From the NCBI RefSeq assembly GCF_036884655.1, contig NC_088340.1:29286001-29350000 (forward strand): a DNA stretch of 64,000 nt, written 5' to 3'. Below are positions 22,852 through 33,164 of the stretch, piece by piece (the stretch's first letter is position 1; every line of letters begins with the position of its first letter). The position numbers and the translations under genes are program-made. Source of the DNA: Musa acuminata AAA Group. Its lineage: Eukaryota; Streptophyta; Magnoliopsida; Zingiberales; Musaceae. The notes beneath the pieces are model-generated. The model searched no databases. It worked only from the letters and a program-made list of their open reading frames with translations, and was not told the DNA's origin.

Positions 22852-22863
22852 TGGTATCAGAGC
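22852..22863 (+). other. Primer-binding site of A
   Basis: TGGTATCAGAGC lies 2 bp after the LTR end and is complementary to initiator Met tRNA. Confidence 0.9.
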
Positions 22864-22902
22864 CTCATATTTCTCATTTGGTTTAACACTCAAGAGAAAT
22901 GG

Positions 22903-24177
22903 TGTTAGGATCGGAGCAGCACTAAGAGGGGAGGGGGGAGGGGGGGGGGTGAATTAGTACAGCGGATTAAAACTTGTAAGTTTGAAAATGATTTCGTAAA
23001 TGCATAGAGATTTCGATTCAATAAAGAATGACTTGGTAAAAGTAGCTTGAGTAAAGTAAGGAGATAAAAACCAAAAGCTTGCTAAATAACGGTTTCAGAA
23101 AGGTAAACACTCACACATTCAAGGAACACACCAATTTAAAGTGGTTCGGTCAAATGACCTATATCCACTTGTGAAGCCTTCTTCGATGAAGCTCCCAACT
23201 TCCACTAGCAAATCAATTTAAAGGGGAATGACAAATACCCCTCTTACAACCTTTTACAAGTGGTTCACACTCTTACAGATTTTCAAAGAGAAAGAGGGAG
23301 GTGAACACTTAAGCTATTGAAAACAAGACTTGCTAAAGACTTTGCTAAGGCTTTATCTTAATCTCTAACTTCTCAAAGGTTGTGTTCTTTGCTGAGAATT
23401 GAAGGGTATTTATAAGCTTCATGAGGATTTAAATTTGGGCTCCAAATTTGAATTGCTTTTGGGTTTCCCGGTGCTGGCGGTGCCACTGCCTATCAGTGTC
23501 TGACAGTATACTGGCGGTGCCATCGCCGGAACTCTCGGGTTCTGGGTGGTGCCACCGCCTAGTCCGATGGTACCATCGCCTGACCTTTCGGGTTCTGGGC
23601 GGTACCACCGCCCGACCTTATCGGTCACTGGTTGGGCTCCTAATTTGGCCCAAACCAGTCTATATTAGGGCCCAATTGGCCCCTAACCAGATTATAGGAT
23701 TAATCCTTAATCCTAACCCTAATTGTATGTAAACTATGAAATTAAGACATAGTCCTAAGCAAGTTTTTAACTGGAAATGTCGAGTTTCCTTCTGGCGAGC
23801 TTTTCGGCGAACTTCCGATACACCCTCGGATTTTTTCTAGCGGACTCCTAGCAGGCTCCCGGTCCTGTGGCGAGTTCAGCAAGTCTTTGGGAAGTAGGTG
23901 AACCTTCTCGGTGATCTCTGCGAACCTCCGACGATCTCTTCGATGGACTTCCAAAAACTTCGGTAAGTCCCTGATTTCTTCTCGGTTAATTCTGGCAGCA
24001 CTTACGATGAATCTTCAGACTCTTGGCGGACTCTTGAACACCCATTAAACTTGACTCCAGTAGACTTGCTTTATATCTTTAAGCTATCGTAGTTAATCTT
24101 GCATACTTAACTCAATAATATGGATTAGATCAATTAACCTATCAATTGATTTTATCGTCAAAATCTGAGATTCAATA
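22903..24177 (-). repeat. 3' LTR of C
   Basis: It starts TGTTAGGATCGG and ends TTCAATA (mutated CAACA) on the plus strand. It contains an interrupted G-run (about 22927-22950), GGCGGTGCCACTGCC-like palindromes (about 23475-23615) and the LTR purine/pyrimidine array (about 23785-24020). Confidence 0.85.
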
Positions 24178-24191
24178 ATCTCCCCATTTTT
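24178..24191 (-). other. Polypurine tract of C
   Basis: The minus strand reads AAAAAATGGGGAGAT just before the 3' LTR. One G of the usual AAAAAGGGGGAGAT is altered. Confidence 0.65.
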
Positions 24192-24569
24192 TATGATGAC
24201 AATCAATTGATGATGGAGTTAAACATAACTCCCCTTATCTAAATACCATATAATGAGAAGATAAAAACTCTTGAATTCAATCTCTTTGAATTCAAGCCTA
24301 AACCGATAAGTTCTATCCGTTGAACTTATCGTTATTTTCTATAAGCATGAGTAAATACGAAACTTCGTATTTCTCATAATTTCAAGCTATGAAAATTATT
24401 TTCAAGTCGAATGATAAAAGCCAATTATCATTTCGACAAGAGATATGAACTTTCAACATAAATATCATGATATAAATATAAGGCATGATTTCATATGATC
24501 ATGAGATGAAACGACAACCAATCTGAAAACTTTCATATTGCAATATTCTCAAAAAGTCTTGCGATGCAT

Positions 24570-25010
24570 ATCAGACATTTTTACGATGCATATAAGACAT
24601 TTGCATTACACAACATATTAGCTTTTGCAATTCATATAAGTCATGCTATCGATGTATATAAGACATTTGCATTATACAAGCTTTTGCAATTCATATAAGT
24701 CATGCTATCGATGCATATAAGATATTTGTACAACATATTAGCTTTTGTAATTCATATAAGTCATGCTATCACAACATATTAGCTTTTGCAATTCATATAA
24801 GTCATGCTATCACATTTGTGATGCATATAAGACATTTGCATTACACAAGCTTTTGCAATTCATATAAGTCATGCTATCGATGCATATAAGACATTTGCAT
24901 TACACAAGCTTTTACAATTCATATAAGTCATGCTATCGATGCATATAAGACATTTGTACAACATATTAGCTTTTGCAATTCATATAAGTCATGCTATCAC
25001 ATTGGCACAA
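24570..25010. repeat. Minisatellite in the 3' region of C
   Basis: Seven copies of AGCTTTTGCAATTCATATAA followed by GTCATGCTATC lie at about 40-70 bp spacing, separated by variable GATGCATATAAGACATTTGC and ACACAACATATT units. G carries three copies of the same unit (53690-53860) and I carries one (62180-62215). It lies beyond ORF3 and before the PPT, so it is a 3' untranslated expansion. Confidence 0.9.
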
Positions 25011-25531
25011 GTCATCAATCTTTTGCTCATTCTTCTCCCCTTTATCATCAACAAAAAAGAGATGAGACTTTAAGCGTACAATTTGTGATCATAAAATCAT
25101 TAGAAAAAGAGTTCAGCATAAAGATCGATCATACAAAATTTATCTCATTAGAAAAATTCAGCATTCATATAAAAAGGAGATGGCAAAATGACAAAGCTTT
25201 AACTTTATATTAAGATTAACCATATAAGGATCGCATGTCAAGGTAGCAGAATAAGATGGCATATCGATTAATCCTTAGGAGGAAATCTATAGTTCTTATA
25301 CATGACATCTATCTTTTGATTCATTTGTCGTAGTTCCCTCAAAATTTTAGCTTGCTGTAATTGAATTTGCTTTTGCTGTGATTTGAGTTGCTCTTATTGT
25401 GATTTGATCTGATGTAATTCTGCCATAATGAAATCTTCAGAAGATAAAGCAAGAGCTGATTCTGAAGGTGCTACACCAAAGAGACTTGGAGGAGAAGATT
25501 CATTTCTCCTAAAAATTGATGTTTCGGGGTG

Positions 25532-25796
25532 TTATACTAGTGGGAGAACTGGATTAGTCCTTCTAGGTTGCCTAACCCAAATACCATTGCTAAAAGTGCA
25601 CCTAAGTCTTTTGAGGAGGTTTCTATTGATAGTGGTAAATCGATCAACTTGAATTATTTCTTCATCGGGTGAGACATAAATATTATGGGCAAGTATTAAT
25701 CGAGTGACTGACCTCCCATATAGTAACATTATGTCTTTAGCTATTATGTCCTACATATGTTGCCGGATTAAGTATCCAAAACAATTATGTTGGCCG
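25532..25796 (-). pseudogene. ORF3 of C, distal part
   Basis: The frame resumes after the insertion of D: CFGYLIRQHM, a stop, then DMMLLYGRSVTRLILAHNIY, DEEIIQVDRF and WVRQPRRTNP. It aligns with residues about 190-290 of ORF3 in B. It is inactive because of the stop and because D splits it. Confidence 0.8.
25792..25796. repeat. Target site duplication of D (left)
   Basis: GGCCG lies directly before the TG of the 5' LTR and is repeated at 34663-34667 after the 3' LTR. Confidence 0.95.
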
Positions 25797-27295
25797 TGCT
25801 AGTCATAAGTGCCCAGCAAGCCAATCACGTGAGTGATGGCACGTGTGACTTGATACAGAATCTTTTTGCTTATTATATTTTGGCGTATATCACTTTATAA
25901 CTATTGCATAAATGCATATATATTGTGATGTCCTTGGATTTGTGCAATGGGAATCGGATCGTGATGAGATCACGATAATGAGATCGATTCACCTTTAAAC
26001 ACATATCCTAAATAATCCCGGTCATAGGTTACTCGAGAGGGACATCGTGATAACCGGATAGACTGGTGTGCTGTATACCCGTCCATATGATGGATGCAGC
26101 TGGTCTCATAGCTGCTCGTGTAGGGACACTAGGGATACAGTACAGGTGCTCATTGGAGAATGAGTTCACTGATTGATCCGCTTACGGAATGCTGGATGGT
26201 TGATGATGCCTTATTGTCAGACAACGATTCCGTAGTCCTAGTGGTGTATCTGGTTCTTAGACTTGAGACACCAAGGATGTCCTGTATGAGTGCTCCACTC
26301 TTTGATACCAGACTTATAGGTTTGGCTGTTCCCAGATCTAGTACAGCTGGTCATTGGGAGTGGTAGTCGACCTTACGAGGGCTATTGAGTGTCGATAGAG
26401 GATCATCCACTCTCGGTATCATGAGAGGAATATCCCATGTGTTCTTGCTTAGACAAATCCCTGGCCAGGGTCATTTGGGTTGAGAGAGAAAGAGTTCTCC
26501 GGGAGAATCCGATTAGAGCGAGACTCGAGTAGAAACCGTATGGGTCTGACAGCACCATGCTCGATATACGGTCTCTGGGATATTAGATGGATTTGGGACT
26601 ATAGGTACATGGTAACTGAGGACAGACAGGTCCAATGGATTGGATTCCCCTGTATCGTCTGGGGACTACGGCGTAGTAGCCTAGTACTTCCGTAGTCGAT
26701 GAGTCGAGTGAATTATTACAGAGATAATAATTCACTTAGTTAGAAGGAGTTCTGACAGGTATGACTCACGGCCAGCTCGATATTGGGCCTAGAGGGTCAC
26801 ACACATATGGTAGGCATTGCGATGAGTAGAGGTTCGGATATGAGATATCCGACGGAGCCCTTGTCTTATTGGATGCAGATCCAATACCCACTAGGGAAAG
26901 GACCCATTAGGGTTTTGACACGGGATCTCTATAAATAGGAGGGATTCACAGCCTCATAGGCTAGAGTCTTTGCTTGCCCTTCCTATTCTCCTCTCCCTCT
27001 CCACCTCAGAGTAGGCCTGGAGTTTTGAGGAGCGTCGTCGCAACCCTGCTGTGTGGATCACCGCTAGAGAGGAGGACGCTTGACCTCCTTCACCCTCTCC
27101 TAAGGATCTGCAAGGAAACAGGGATATACGATCTCCCTAGGTAACACAATCTCTATACGCAGTTTTTGTGTTTTTTGCGGATTTTGCGCACCAATCTTCG
27201 CACGACGATGAACATCTTTTTGGGAATCGGGGATTTTTGTTTTCTTGTTCTTCCGCTGCGCATATGATGTCGCCCCCCCCTATGATTTCCCAACA
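25797..27295 (+). repeat. 5' LTR of D
   Basis: It starts TGCTAGTCATAAG and ends TTTCCCAACA. The TATA box is at 26930-26937. Long open frames inside (for example 26160-26366 and 26480-26695) recur in the 3' LTR and are not genes. Confidence 0.96.
26930..26937 (+). promoter_or_regulatory. LTR promoter TATA box of D
   Basis: TATAAATA in CTCTATAAATAGGAGG, with the same box at 34298-34305 in the 3' LTR. Transcription would begin about 30 bp downstream, in the GATTCACAGCC region. Confidence 0.8.
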
Positions 27296-27296
27296 G

Positions 27297-27308
27297 TGGT
27301 ATCAGAGC
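27297..27308 (+). other. Primer-binding site of D
   Basis: TGGTATCAGAGC begins one base after the 5' LTR and is complementary to the 3' end of initiator Met tRNA. Confidence 0.93.
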
Positions 27309-27379
27309 CAGGTTGTTCGTGCGAATGATTGGTTTTTGAACTGCGTGTGTTGTGTTTAGGAAGAATATTGACGTCAAAA

Positions 27380-27990
27380 TCGTTGACGCAAAAGCGAGGA
27401 AGGGCAGCAACAGTTGCTGCCCTCGATCTGCATGCCTGCAGCCACCTGCAGCGGCAGCCGCAGCCAGGCAGCACAGCGCCGGCGCATGCGCCGGCGCTAT
27501 GCCTGCAGCAGTCGGCCGGCGGTCTGCTTGCAGCAGGCTTGCTGCCGACGGGGCTGGCAACCCACGGGCAGAGGCGCCGCAGGGCAGCGGCGCCTGCCGC
27601 CGAAAGGAAGCGGCGCCTGCCGCCGCAGGGCAGCGACGCGCGACGCCTGCCGCCGCTACTCCCGCGGGCGAAACCCCCCCCACAGGGGCGGCCGCCCGGC
27701 GGGACAGCACCGCCTGCGGAGGCAGCGATGCCCGAAGGGGGAGCCCACCTGCAGCGACGCCTGCCGCCGCTACTCCCGCGGGCGAAACCCCCCTCACAGG
27801 GGCGGCCGCCTGGCGGGACAGCACCGCCCGCGGAGGCGGCGGCGCTCGAAGAGGGCGCCCACCCGCAGCGGCATCGCCGCCAGCGGGCGTGCCGCCTGCA
27901 GGCGAGGGCAGTGCCCTCGCCCCGCCGCACAGGCCGCCGCCGGCAGGGTGGCGGCGGCGACAGCAGCGAAAAGGGGAAAGGGTATTAGGG
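27380..27990 (+). repeat. GC-rich island in the leader of D, with a 114-bp tandem duplication
   Basis: This is a strongly GC-rich block of GCCGCCGC, CTGCAGC and GGCGGC words inside an element that is otherwise AT-rich or balanced. Two 114-bp units (27642-27755 and 27756-27869) share GACGCCTGCCGCCGCTACTC. At least three frames on the plus strand and two on the minus strand stay open over about 200 codons simply because stop codons are rare. I do not call any of them coding. Confidence 0.85.
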
Positions 27991-28758
27991 TTTTCTGCGC
28001 AAAAGACAGTTTTGCCCCTCGGAATTTGAGAAATTCCAGTTTCTGTCTTTTGTCCAAATTACGAAAATACCCTTAGGAATTGAGAAATTCCCTATATATC
28101 CCTGATTTCAGAAAATATTAATTAATTAAAAGGTTTAGTTGATTATTATTTTTATTATTATCTAGTAGTCCTACATGATGATGATTATTTATACATGTGA
28201 TGTATGATGAGTGGACGGATGATCATGGACCGTGTGATGTGTGTACTTGTGATTATTATTATTGAGGTCTGCGAACCTCCATTATATTTCTCGTTTATTG
28301 TCGGGCCTGCGTGCCTATGATTAAGTTGTAATCACATGAGGAGGCGCAGCGGGAGCGTGGAAGCCATAGCGGGACCCACGAGACGGACGATCGTGATGCA
28401 TGGAGATGCATCAAGATGTCGACGGAACCGACGAGGACGAGATGGACGATCACAAGGCATGGAGATGCACCGTTGCACACATAGATCTTGATGTGAGTGA
28501 TTAGGCCTACTGGCTCGGGCCTAATCATATTAGGTTGTGGTCCATGATCATCTGGTGTGATTGCTTATACACATACTAGATATGTATATATATTTGCATG
28601 CGATGTAGATATATATTAAATATGTATATGTGTGACATGTCATATTAGGAGACCAAATCATAGAAACATCTCTCGATAATATTAAGTCGGTAAACGTGAG
28701 GCAATTAGATTGACCCACGTGGCCTTCCATCGTTATGAGTAGGAACCGAATCCCGGTG

Positions 28759-28794
28759 TAGGTTGAGTTGGTCGAGTCCCTCGAGACTCACCTA
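28759..28794 (+). other. Leader hairpin 1 of D
   Basis: Core TTGGTCGAGTCCCTCGAG (TCGAG/CTCGA stem with a TCC loop), with outer arms TAGGT(T)GAGT and ACTCACCTA, nine pairs with one bulged T. Confidence 0.8.
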
Positions 28795-28851
28795 TATCGC
28801 GATTCGCTATCTTGCTTACGACATAGAGATGTCACCGGTGACCTGAGGGCA

Positions 28852-28886
28852 TGATATGCTTGGTCGAGTCCCTCGAGGGTATATCA
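28852..28886 (+). other. Leader hairpin 2 of D
   Basis: Same core. The outer arms are TGATATGC and GTATATCA, six Watson-Crick pairs plus a wobble. The arm sequence differs from the other three hairpins while pairing is kept. Confidence 0.8.
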
Positions 28887-28925
28887 TCAAATCAGACTCA
28901 TCTTGTAACGAAGGTGTTGACTTAA

Positions 28926-28971
28926 CCGAGCATCATGGTTGGTCGAGTCCCTCGAGGCCATGGTGATTCGG
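28926..28971 (+). other. Leader hairpin 3 of D
   Basis: Same core. The inner outer-arm CATGG pairs with CCATG, and pairing continues outward with a wobble, two pairs, one mismatch and further pairs to the CCGA/TCGG ends. Confidence 0.75.
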
Positions 28972-29032
28972 AGGCCGAACAGGACGGGAATCACAAGGAG
29001 TTGTGATCGGCAAGAGTTGTCTACCTTTTAGG

Positions 29033-29071
29033 CTTAGTGTGATTGGTCGAGTCCCTCGAGGTTACACTAAG
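29033..29071 (+). other. Leader hairpin 4 of D
   Basis: Same core. The outer arms CTTAGTGT and ACACTAAG are perfectly complementary over eight pairs, separated from the core by a small internal loop. It lies 186 bp before the gag ATG. Confidence 0.85.
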
Positions 29072-29256
29072 ACGCTGATTGGATCCTGATCCCCACTAGA
29101 AGTCTGCCGGAGACTTCCGTTTCACGTGCTGAGGGTGTCGCGTGACTCGTTAGTAAAATAGTGGGAGCATATTAAGATAGAAGTCCATATCTTGATAATT
29201 TATTTCTTGCAAAATCTGCATGTTATTCATTTTTGCTACATCTTTATTTTCAGAAA

Positions 29257-32200
29257 ATGTCGCTTTCAAATCCCTTACGTGGCATACTTGATGTCAACCG
29301 CCTCACTGGTCCAAATTATACGGATTGGCTCCGTAACTTGAGAATTGTTCTCACAGCGGAGAAAATCGTGTACGTCCTTGATACAGTGATGCCTACGCCC
29401 GAAGAAGGGGCAAGCGAGGATGAGATCGCTCGCTACGTGAAGTACATTGATGACTCCACTCTTGCTCAGTGCTATATGTTGGGCTCTATGACTCCAGAGT
29501 TACAGAGACAACATGAAAAGATGGATACCAGATCCATTCTCCTACATGTCCGCAAATTGTTTGAGGAACAGGGAAGGACTCAACGATATGAGATATCCAA
29601 GAGCCTTTTCCGCGCTAGGATGACTGGGGGGACACCGGTTCAGAACCATGTCCTAAAGATGATTGAGTGGATAGAGAAACTCACAGGTCTAGGAATGGTC
29701 CTAGAGGATAACTTGTGTGTGGACATTGTGCTTCAGTCCCTACCAGATTCCTTTTCACAGTTCATAATGAACTTTAATATGAACAAGCTTGAGGTGACTC
29801 TCCTAGAGCTCCTCAATATGTTGAGGGAGGCAGAGAGTACTATTAAGAAAGAGAAGCTAGTTCTCTACACTGGTGAGACCAGAAAGAAAAGGAAAGCAGA
29901 AAGGTCCCTTAAGAAGGGAAAGGGCAAGGGCAAACAAGGTAAAGCAAAGGTTGCTAAGAAAGACCCAACAAAGGACAAAGGCCAGTGCTTCCACTGTGGT
30001 AAAGATGGGCACTGGAAGAGAAACTGCAAAGAGTACCTTGCAGAAAGGGCGAAACAAAAGCTTGATGAAGCTTCAGGTACATTCATGATCAGTCTCCATT
30101 TGTCAGACTCTTATGATAACACATGGGTATTAGATACCGGTAGTGCTTATCATATATGCAATTCGTTGCAGGTTCTGGCAAGGCCTAGGAGACTAGAGAG
30201 AGGCGAGATGGACCTCAAGATGGGTAATGGAGCAAAAGTTGCTGTATTAGCTGTTGGCGAGGTCGCCCTACATCTGCCTAGTGGAGCTTTTATTGCATTA
30301 GATGCATGTTATTTTGTTCCTTCTATTATCAAAAACATTATCTCCATTTCATGTTTAACAGTTAGTGGATATAAATTTGTTTTTGAGAACAATGGTTGTT
30401 CAATATTATTAGATGATAAGATCATCACGAAAGGAACATTGCATAATGGTTTATTTATGTTAGACACTACTCCACATATCATGAATGTAAATGTGTCTAA
30501 GAGGAAACGAGATGAGTTGAACAGTGCATACCTGTGGCATTGTAGACTAGGTCACATCCATGAAAGAAGGATTCAAAAGTTGCTAAATGATGGATATCTA
30601 GATCCATTCGACTATGTGTCATATGCAACTTGTGAGCCTTGCATTCGTGGAAAACTGACCAACTCTCCATTTAGTGGAACTGGAGAGAGAGCCACTGAGT
30701 TGTTGGAACTCATACATAGTGATGTATGTGGACCCATGTCAACTCATGCCATTGGAGGTTACTCCTACTTCATTACATTTACTGATGATTTCTCAAGGTA
30801 TGGATATGTGTACTTAATGAAGTACAAGTCCGAGGCCTTTGAGAAATTCAGAGAGTATAAGAATGAGGTGGAGAACCAGACTGGAAAGAGTATCAAAACT
30901 CTTCGATCAGATCGAGGAGGTGAGTACTTAAGTACAGAGTTTACTCACTTCCTCAAGGACCATGGGATATTATCCCAATGGACACCTCCTTATACACCTC
31001 AGCTCAATGGTGTCTCTGAAAGGAGAAATCGTACATTATTAGATATGGTACGGTCCATGATGAGTTTCGCTGACCTACCCATCTCATTTTGGGGATATGC
31101 CCTAGAAACCGCAGCTTACCTTCTGAACAGAGTTCCAACTAAGTCGGTGGTGTCTACACCATATGAGATATGGAAAGGGAAGAAGCCTGATCTTAAAGTA
31201 GTTAAGATTTGGGGCTGCTCTGCCCATGTTAAAAGACACAACCCCGATAAGTTAGAATCAAGGACAGGGCGATGTAAATTTGTGGGATACCCCAAGGAAA
31301 CTTGTGGGTATTACTTCTATCATCTCGAGGACCAAAAGGTCTTTGTAGCTAAGAGAGCAGTGTTCCTTGAGAAGGAACACATTCTTGACGGAGACAGTGG
31401 GAGAATGATAGAATTGAGCGAGGTTGGAGAACCAAGCTCAAGCACCACTCTACAGCCCGAGTCTGTTCAGGTATCTAATACACAAGTTTCAACTTTACGC
31501 AGGTCTGATAGAGTATCCCATCCTCCTGAGAGATATGTGGGACATATTAGAGCAGAGGATGTAGAGGATATTGATCCTCAGACCTACGAGGAGGCTATTA
31601 TGAGTATAGACTCCGGGAAGTGGAAAGAAGCCATGAATTCTGAGATGGATTCTATGTACTCCAATAAGGTTTGGAACCTAGTTGATGCACCCGAAGGTAT
31701 TGTACCCATCGGTTGCAAGTGGATCTTTAAGAAAAAGATCGGAGTAGATGGAAAGGTAGAGACCTATAAAGCAAGGCTAGTGGCTAAGGGGTATCGTCAA
31801 AGGCAAGGTGTTGACTACGACGAAACTTTCTCACCCGTAGCAATGCTAAAATCCATCAGAATTCTATTGGCTATTGCAGCACACTATGATTATGAGATCT
31901 GGCAGATGGATGTGAAAACCGCATTCCTCAACGGGAACCTGGAGGAGGAGGTGTATATGATGCAACCTGAGGGATTCGTGTCCAAGAACTGCCCAGATAA
32001 GGTGTGTAGGTTGCTTAGATCCATTTATGGACTAAAGCAAGCTTCCCGAAGTTGGAACATAAGATTTGATGAGGCAATCAGATCTTATGACTTCGTTAAG
32101 AACGAAGATGAGCCTTGTGTATACAGAAAGGTAAGTGGGAGCACTATTAGCTTTTTGGTGTTATATGTGGATGACATCCTCATCATTGGGAATGACATAG

Positions 32201-33150
32201 GAATGCTATCCACAATAAAGGCTTGGTTATCTAGACACTTCTCCATGAAGGACTTAGGAGAAGCATCTTATATCTTGGGGATTAGAATCTATAGAGATAG
32301 ATCCAAAAGGATGCTTGGCTTGTCCCAGTCCAGGTACATAGAAACTATTGTCAAAAGGTTTGGCATGGAAAATTCCAAAAGAGGTCTCATACCGATGAGA
32401 CATGGGATATCGCTTTCTACGAGTATGTCCCCAAAGACTCCAGAAGAAAGGGCGAACATGGATATGATACCTTATGCCTCAGCAATAGGGTCTATCATAT
32501 ATGCCATGCTATGTACTAGGCCTGATATAGCGCATGCTCTGAGTGTCACGAGCAGGTATCAAGCGGATCCAGGCTTGGAGCACTGGAAAGCAGTAAAGTG
32601 TATCCTTAAGTACTTGAGAAGGACTAAGGATCTTTTACTAGTATATGGAGGTAATAGCCTTAAGGTTGAAGGCTACACTGACTCAAGTTTTCAGTCTGAT
32701 GTCGATGATAGCAAGTCGAATTCAGGGTATGTGTACACCTTGAATGGAGGAGCAGTGTGCTGGAAGAGTTCCAAGCAAGATACCACTGCTGACTCGACCA
32801 CAGAGGCGGAGTACATTGCTGCATCAGATGCAGCAAAGGAGGGAGTCTGGTTGAAGAAGTTCATCACAGATTTGGGAGTCGTGCCGGATAGTGAGGAGCC
32901 GATTTCCCTATATTGCGACAACAACGGGGCAATTGCTCAAGCGAAGGAACCTAGGTCTCATCAGAAATCTAAGCATGTTCTGAGGAGGTTCCACCTTATC
33001 AGAGAGATCGTGACCCGAGGAGATGTAGCAGTGGAAAGAGTTCCATCCGAAGATAACATTGCAGATCCACTAACAAAGCCATTGTCTCAGATTGTCTTTG
33101 AGCGTCACAGGGGTCTGATGGGGATCAGACATATAGGTGATTGGCTTTAG
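29257..33150 (+). CDS. Gag-pol polyprotein of copia element D
   Basis: This is a single 1297-aa frame starting [16 protein letters not shown]; an upstream in-frame ATG at 29233 is less likely. Gag occupies about residues 1-285, with a zinc knuckle at C244, C247, H252 and C257. The aspartic protease has D293-T-G. The integrase has the HHCC region near [11 protein letters not shown] and CEPCIRG, and the catalytic D489, D552 and E588 (DD35E). Reverse transcriptase begins near residue 820 (WIFKKK), with Y970-V-D-D at the active site. RNase H covers about 1135-1260 ([19 protein letters not shown]). The polyprotein acts in cytoplasmic virus-like particles to copy and integrate the element. No stop, frameshift or missing catalytic residue is visible, so the element may still be competent. 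Confidence 0.97.
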   Translation: MSLSNPLRGILDVNRLTGPNYTDWLRNLRIVLTAEKIVYVLDTVMPTPEEGASEDEIARYVKYIDDSTLAQCYMLGSMTPELQRQHEKMDTRSILLHVRKLFEEQGRTQRYEISKSLFRARMTGGTPVQNHVLKMIEWIEKLTGLGMVLEDNLCVDIVLQSLPDSFSQFIMNFNMNKLEVTLLELLNMLREAESTIKKEKLVLYTGETRKKRKAERSLKKGKGKGKQGKAKVAKKDPTKDKGQCFHCGKDGHWKRNCKEYLAERAKQKLDEASGTFMISLHLSDSYDNTWVLDTGSAYHICNSLQVLARPRRLERGEMDLKMGNGAKVAVLAVGEVALHLPSGAFIALDACYFVPSIIKNIISISCLTVSGYKFVFENNGCSILLDDKIITKGTLHNGLFMLDTTPHIMNVNVSKRKRDELNSAYLWHCRLGHIHERRIQKLLNDGYLDPFDYVSYATCEPCIRGKLTNSPFSGTGERATELLELIHSDVCGPMSTHAIGGYSYFITFTDDFSRYGYVYLMKYKSEAFEKFREYKNEVENQTGKSIKTLRSDRGGEYLSTEFTHFLKDHGILSQWTPPYTPQLNGVSERRNRTLLDMVRSMMSFADLPISFWGYALETAAYLLNRVPTKSVVSTPYEIWKGKKPDLKVVKIWGCSAHVKRHNPDKLESRTGRCKFVGYPKETCGYYFYHLEDQKVFVAKRAVFLEKEHILDGDSGRMIELSEVGEPSSSTTLQPESVQVSNTQVSTLRRSDRVSHPPERYVGHIRAEDVEDIDPQTYEEAIMSIDSGKWKEAMNSEMDSMYSNKVWNLVDAPEGIVPIGCKWIFKKKIGVDGKVETYKARLVAKGYRQRQGVDYDETFSPVAMLKSIRILLAIAAHYDYEIWQMDVKTAFLNGNLEEEVYMMQPEGFVSKNCPDKVCRLLRSIYGLKQASRSWNIRFDEAIRSYDFVKNEDEPCVYRKVSGSTISFLVLYVDDILIIGNDIGMLSTIKAWLSRHFSMKDLGEASYILGIRIYRDRSKRMLGLSQSRYIETIVKRFGMENSKRGLIPMRHGISLSTSMSPKTPEERANMDMIPYASAIGSIIYAMLCTRPDIAHALSVTSRYQADPGLEHWKAVKCILKYLRRTKDLLLVYGGNSLKVEGYTDSSFQSDVDDSKSNSGYVYTLNGGAVCWKSSKQDTTADSTTEAEYIAASDAAKEGVWLKKFITDLGVVPDSEEPISLYCDNNGAIAQAKEPRSHQKSKHVLRRFHLIREIVTRGDVAVERVPSEDNIADPLTKPLSQIVFERHRGLMGIRHIGDWL

Positions 33151-33153
33151 GTC

Positions 33154-33164
33154 AAGTGGGAGAT
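33154..33164 (+). other. Polypurine tract of D
   Basis: AAGTGGGAGAT immediately precedes the TG of the 3' LTR, the common copia plus-strand primer context. Confidence 0.88.

Noticed and set aside
24570..25010. Regular repeats with spacers, at first glance array-like as in CRISPR
   Set aside because: Units and spacers both repeat, lengths vary, the host is a plant nucleus, and the same unit occurs in the 3' regions of related retroelements. It is a minisatellite.
26160..26695. Two small ORFs that also occur at 33528-34063, giving apparent duplicated genes
   Set aside because: Both pairs lie inside the LTRs of D and are identical because the LTRs are. They have no domain or start context.
27153..28076. 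Five overlapping 215-225 codon frames on both strands in the leader of D
   Set aside because: They all coincide with the GC-rich island, where stop codons are rare in every frame. Composition is Ala/Pro/Arg/Gly-rich without a domain, and no frame is favoured.
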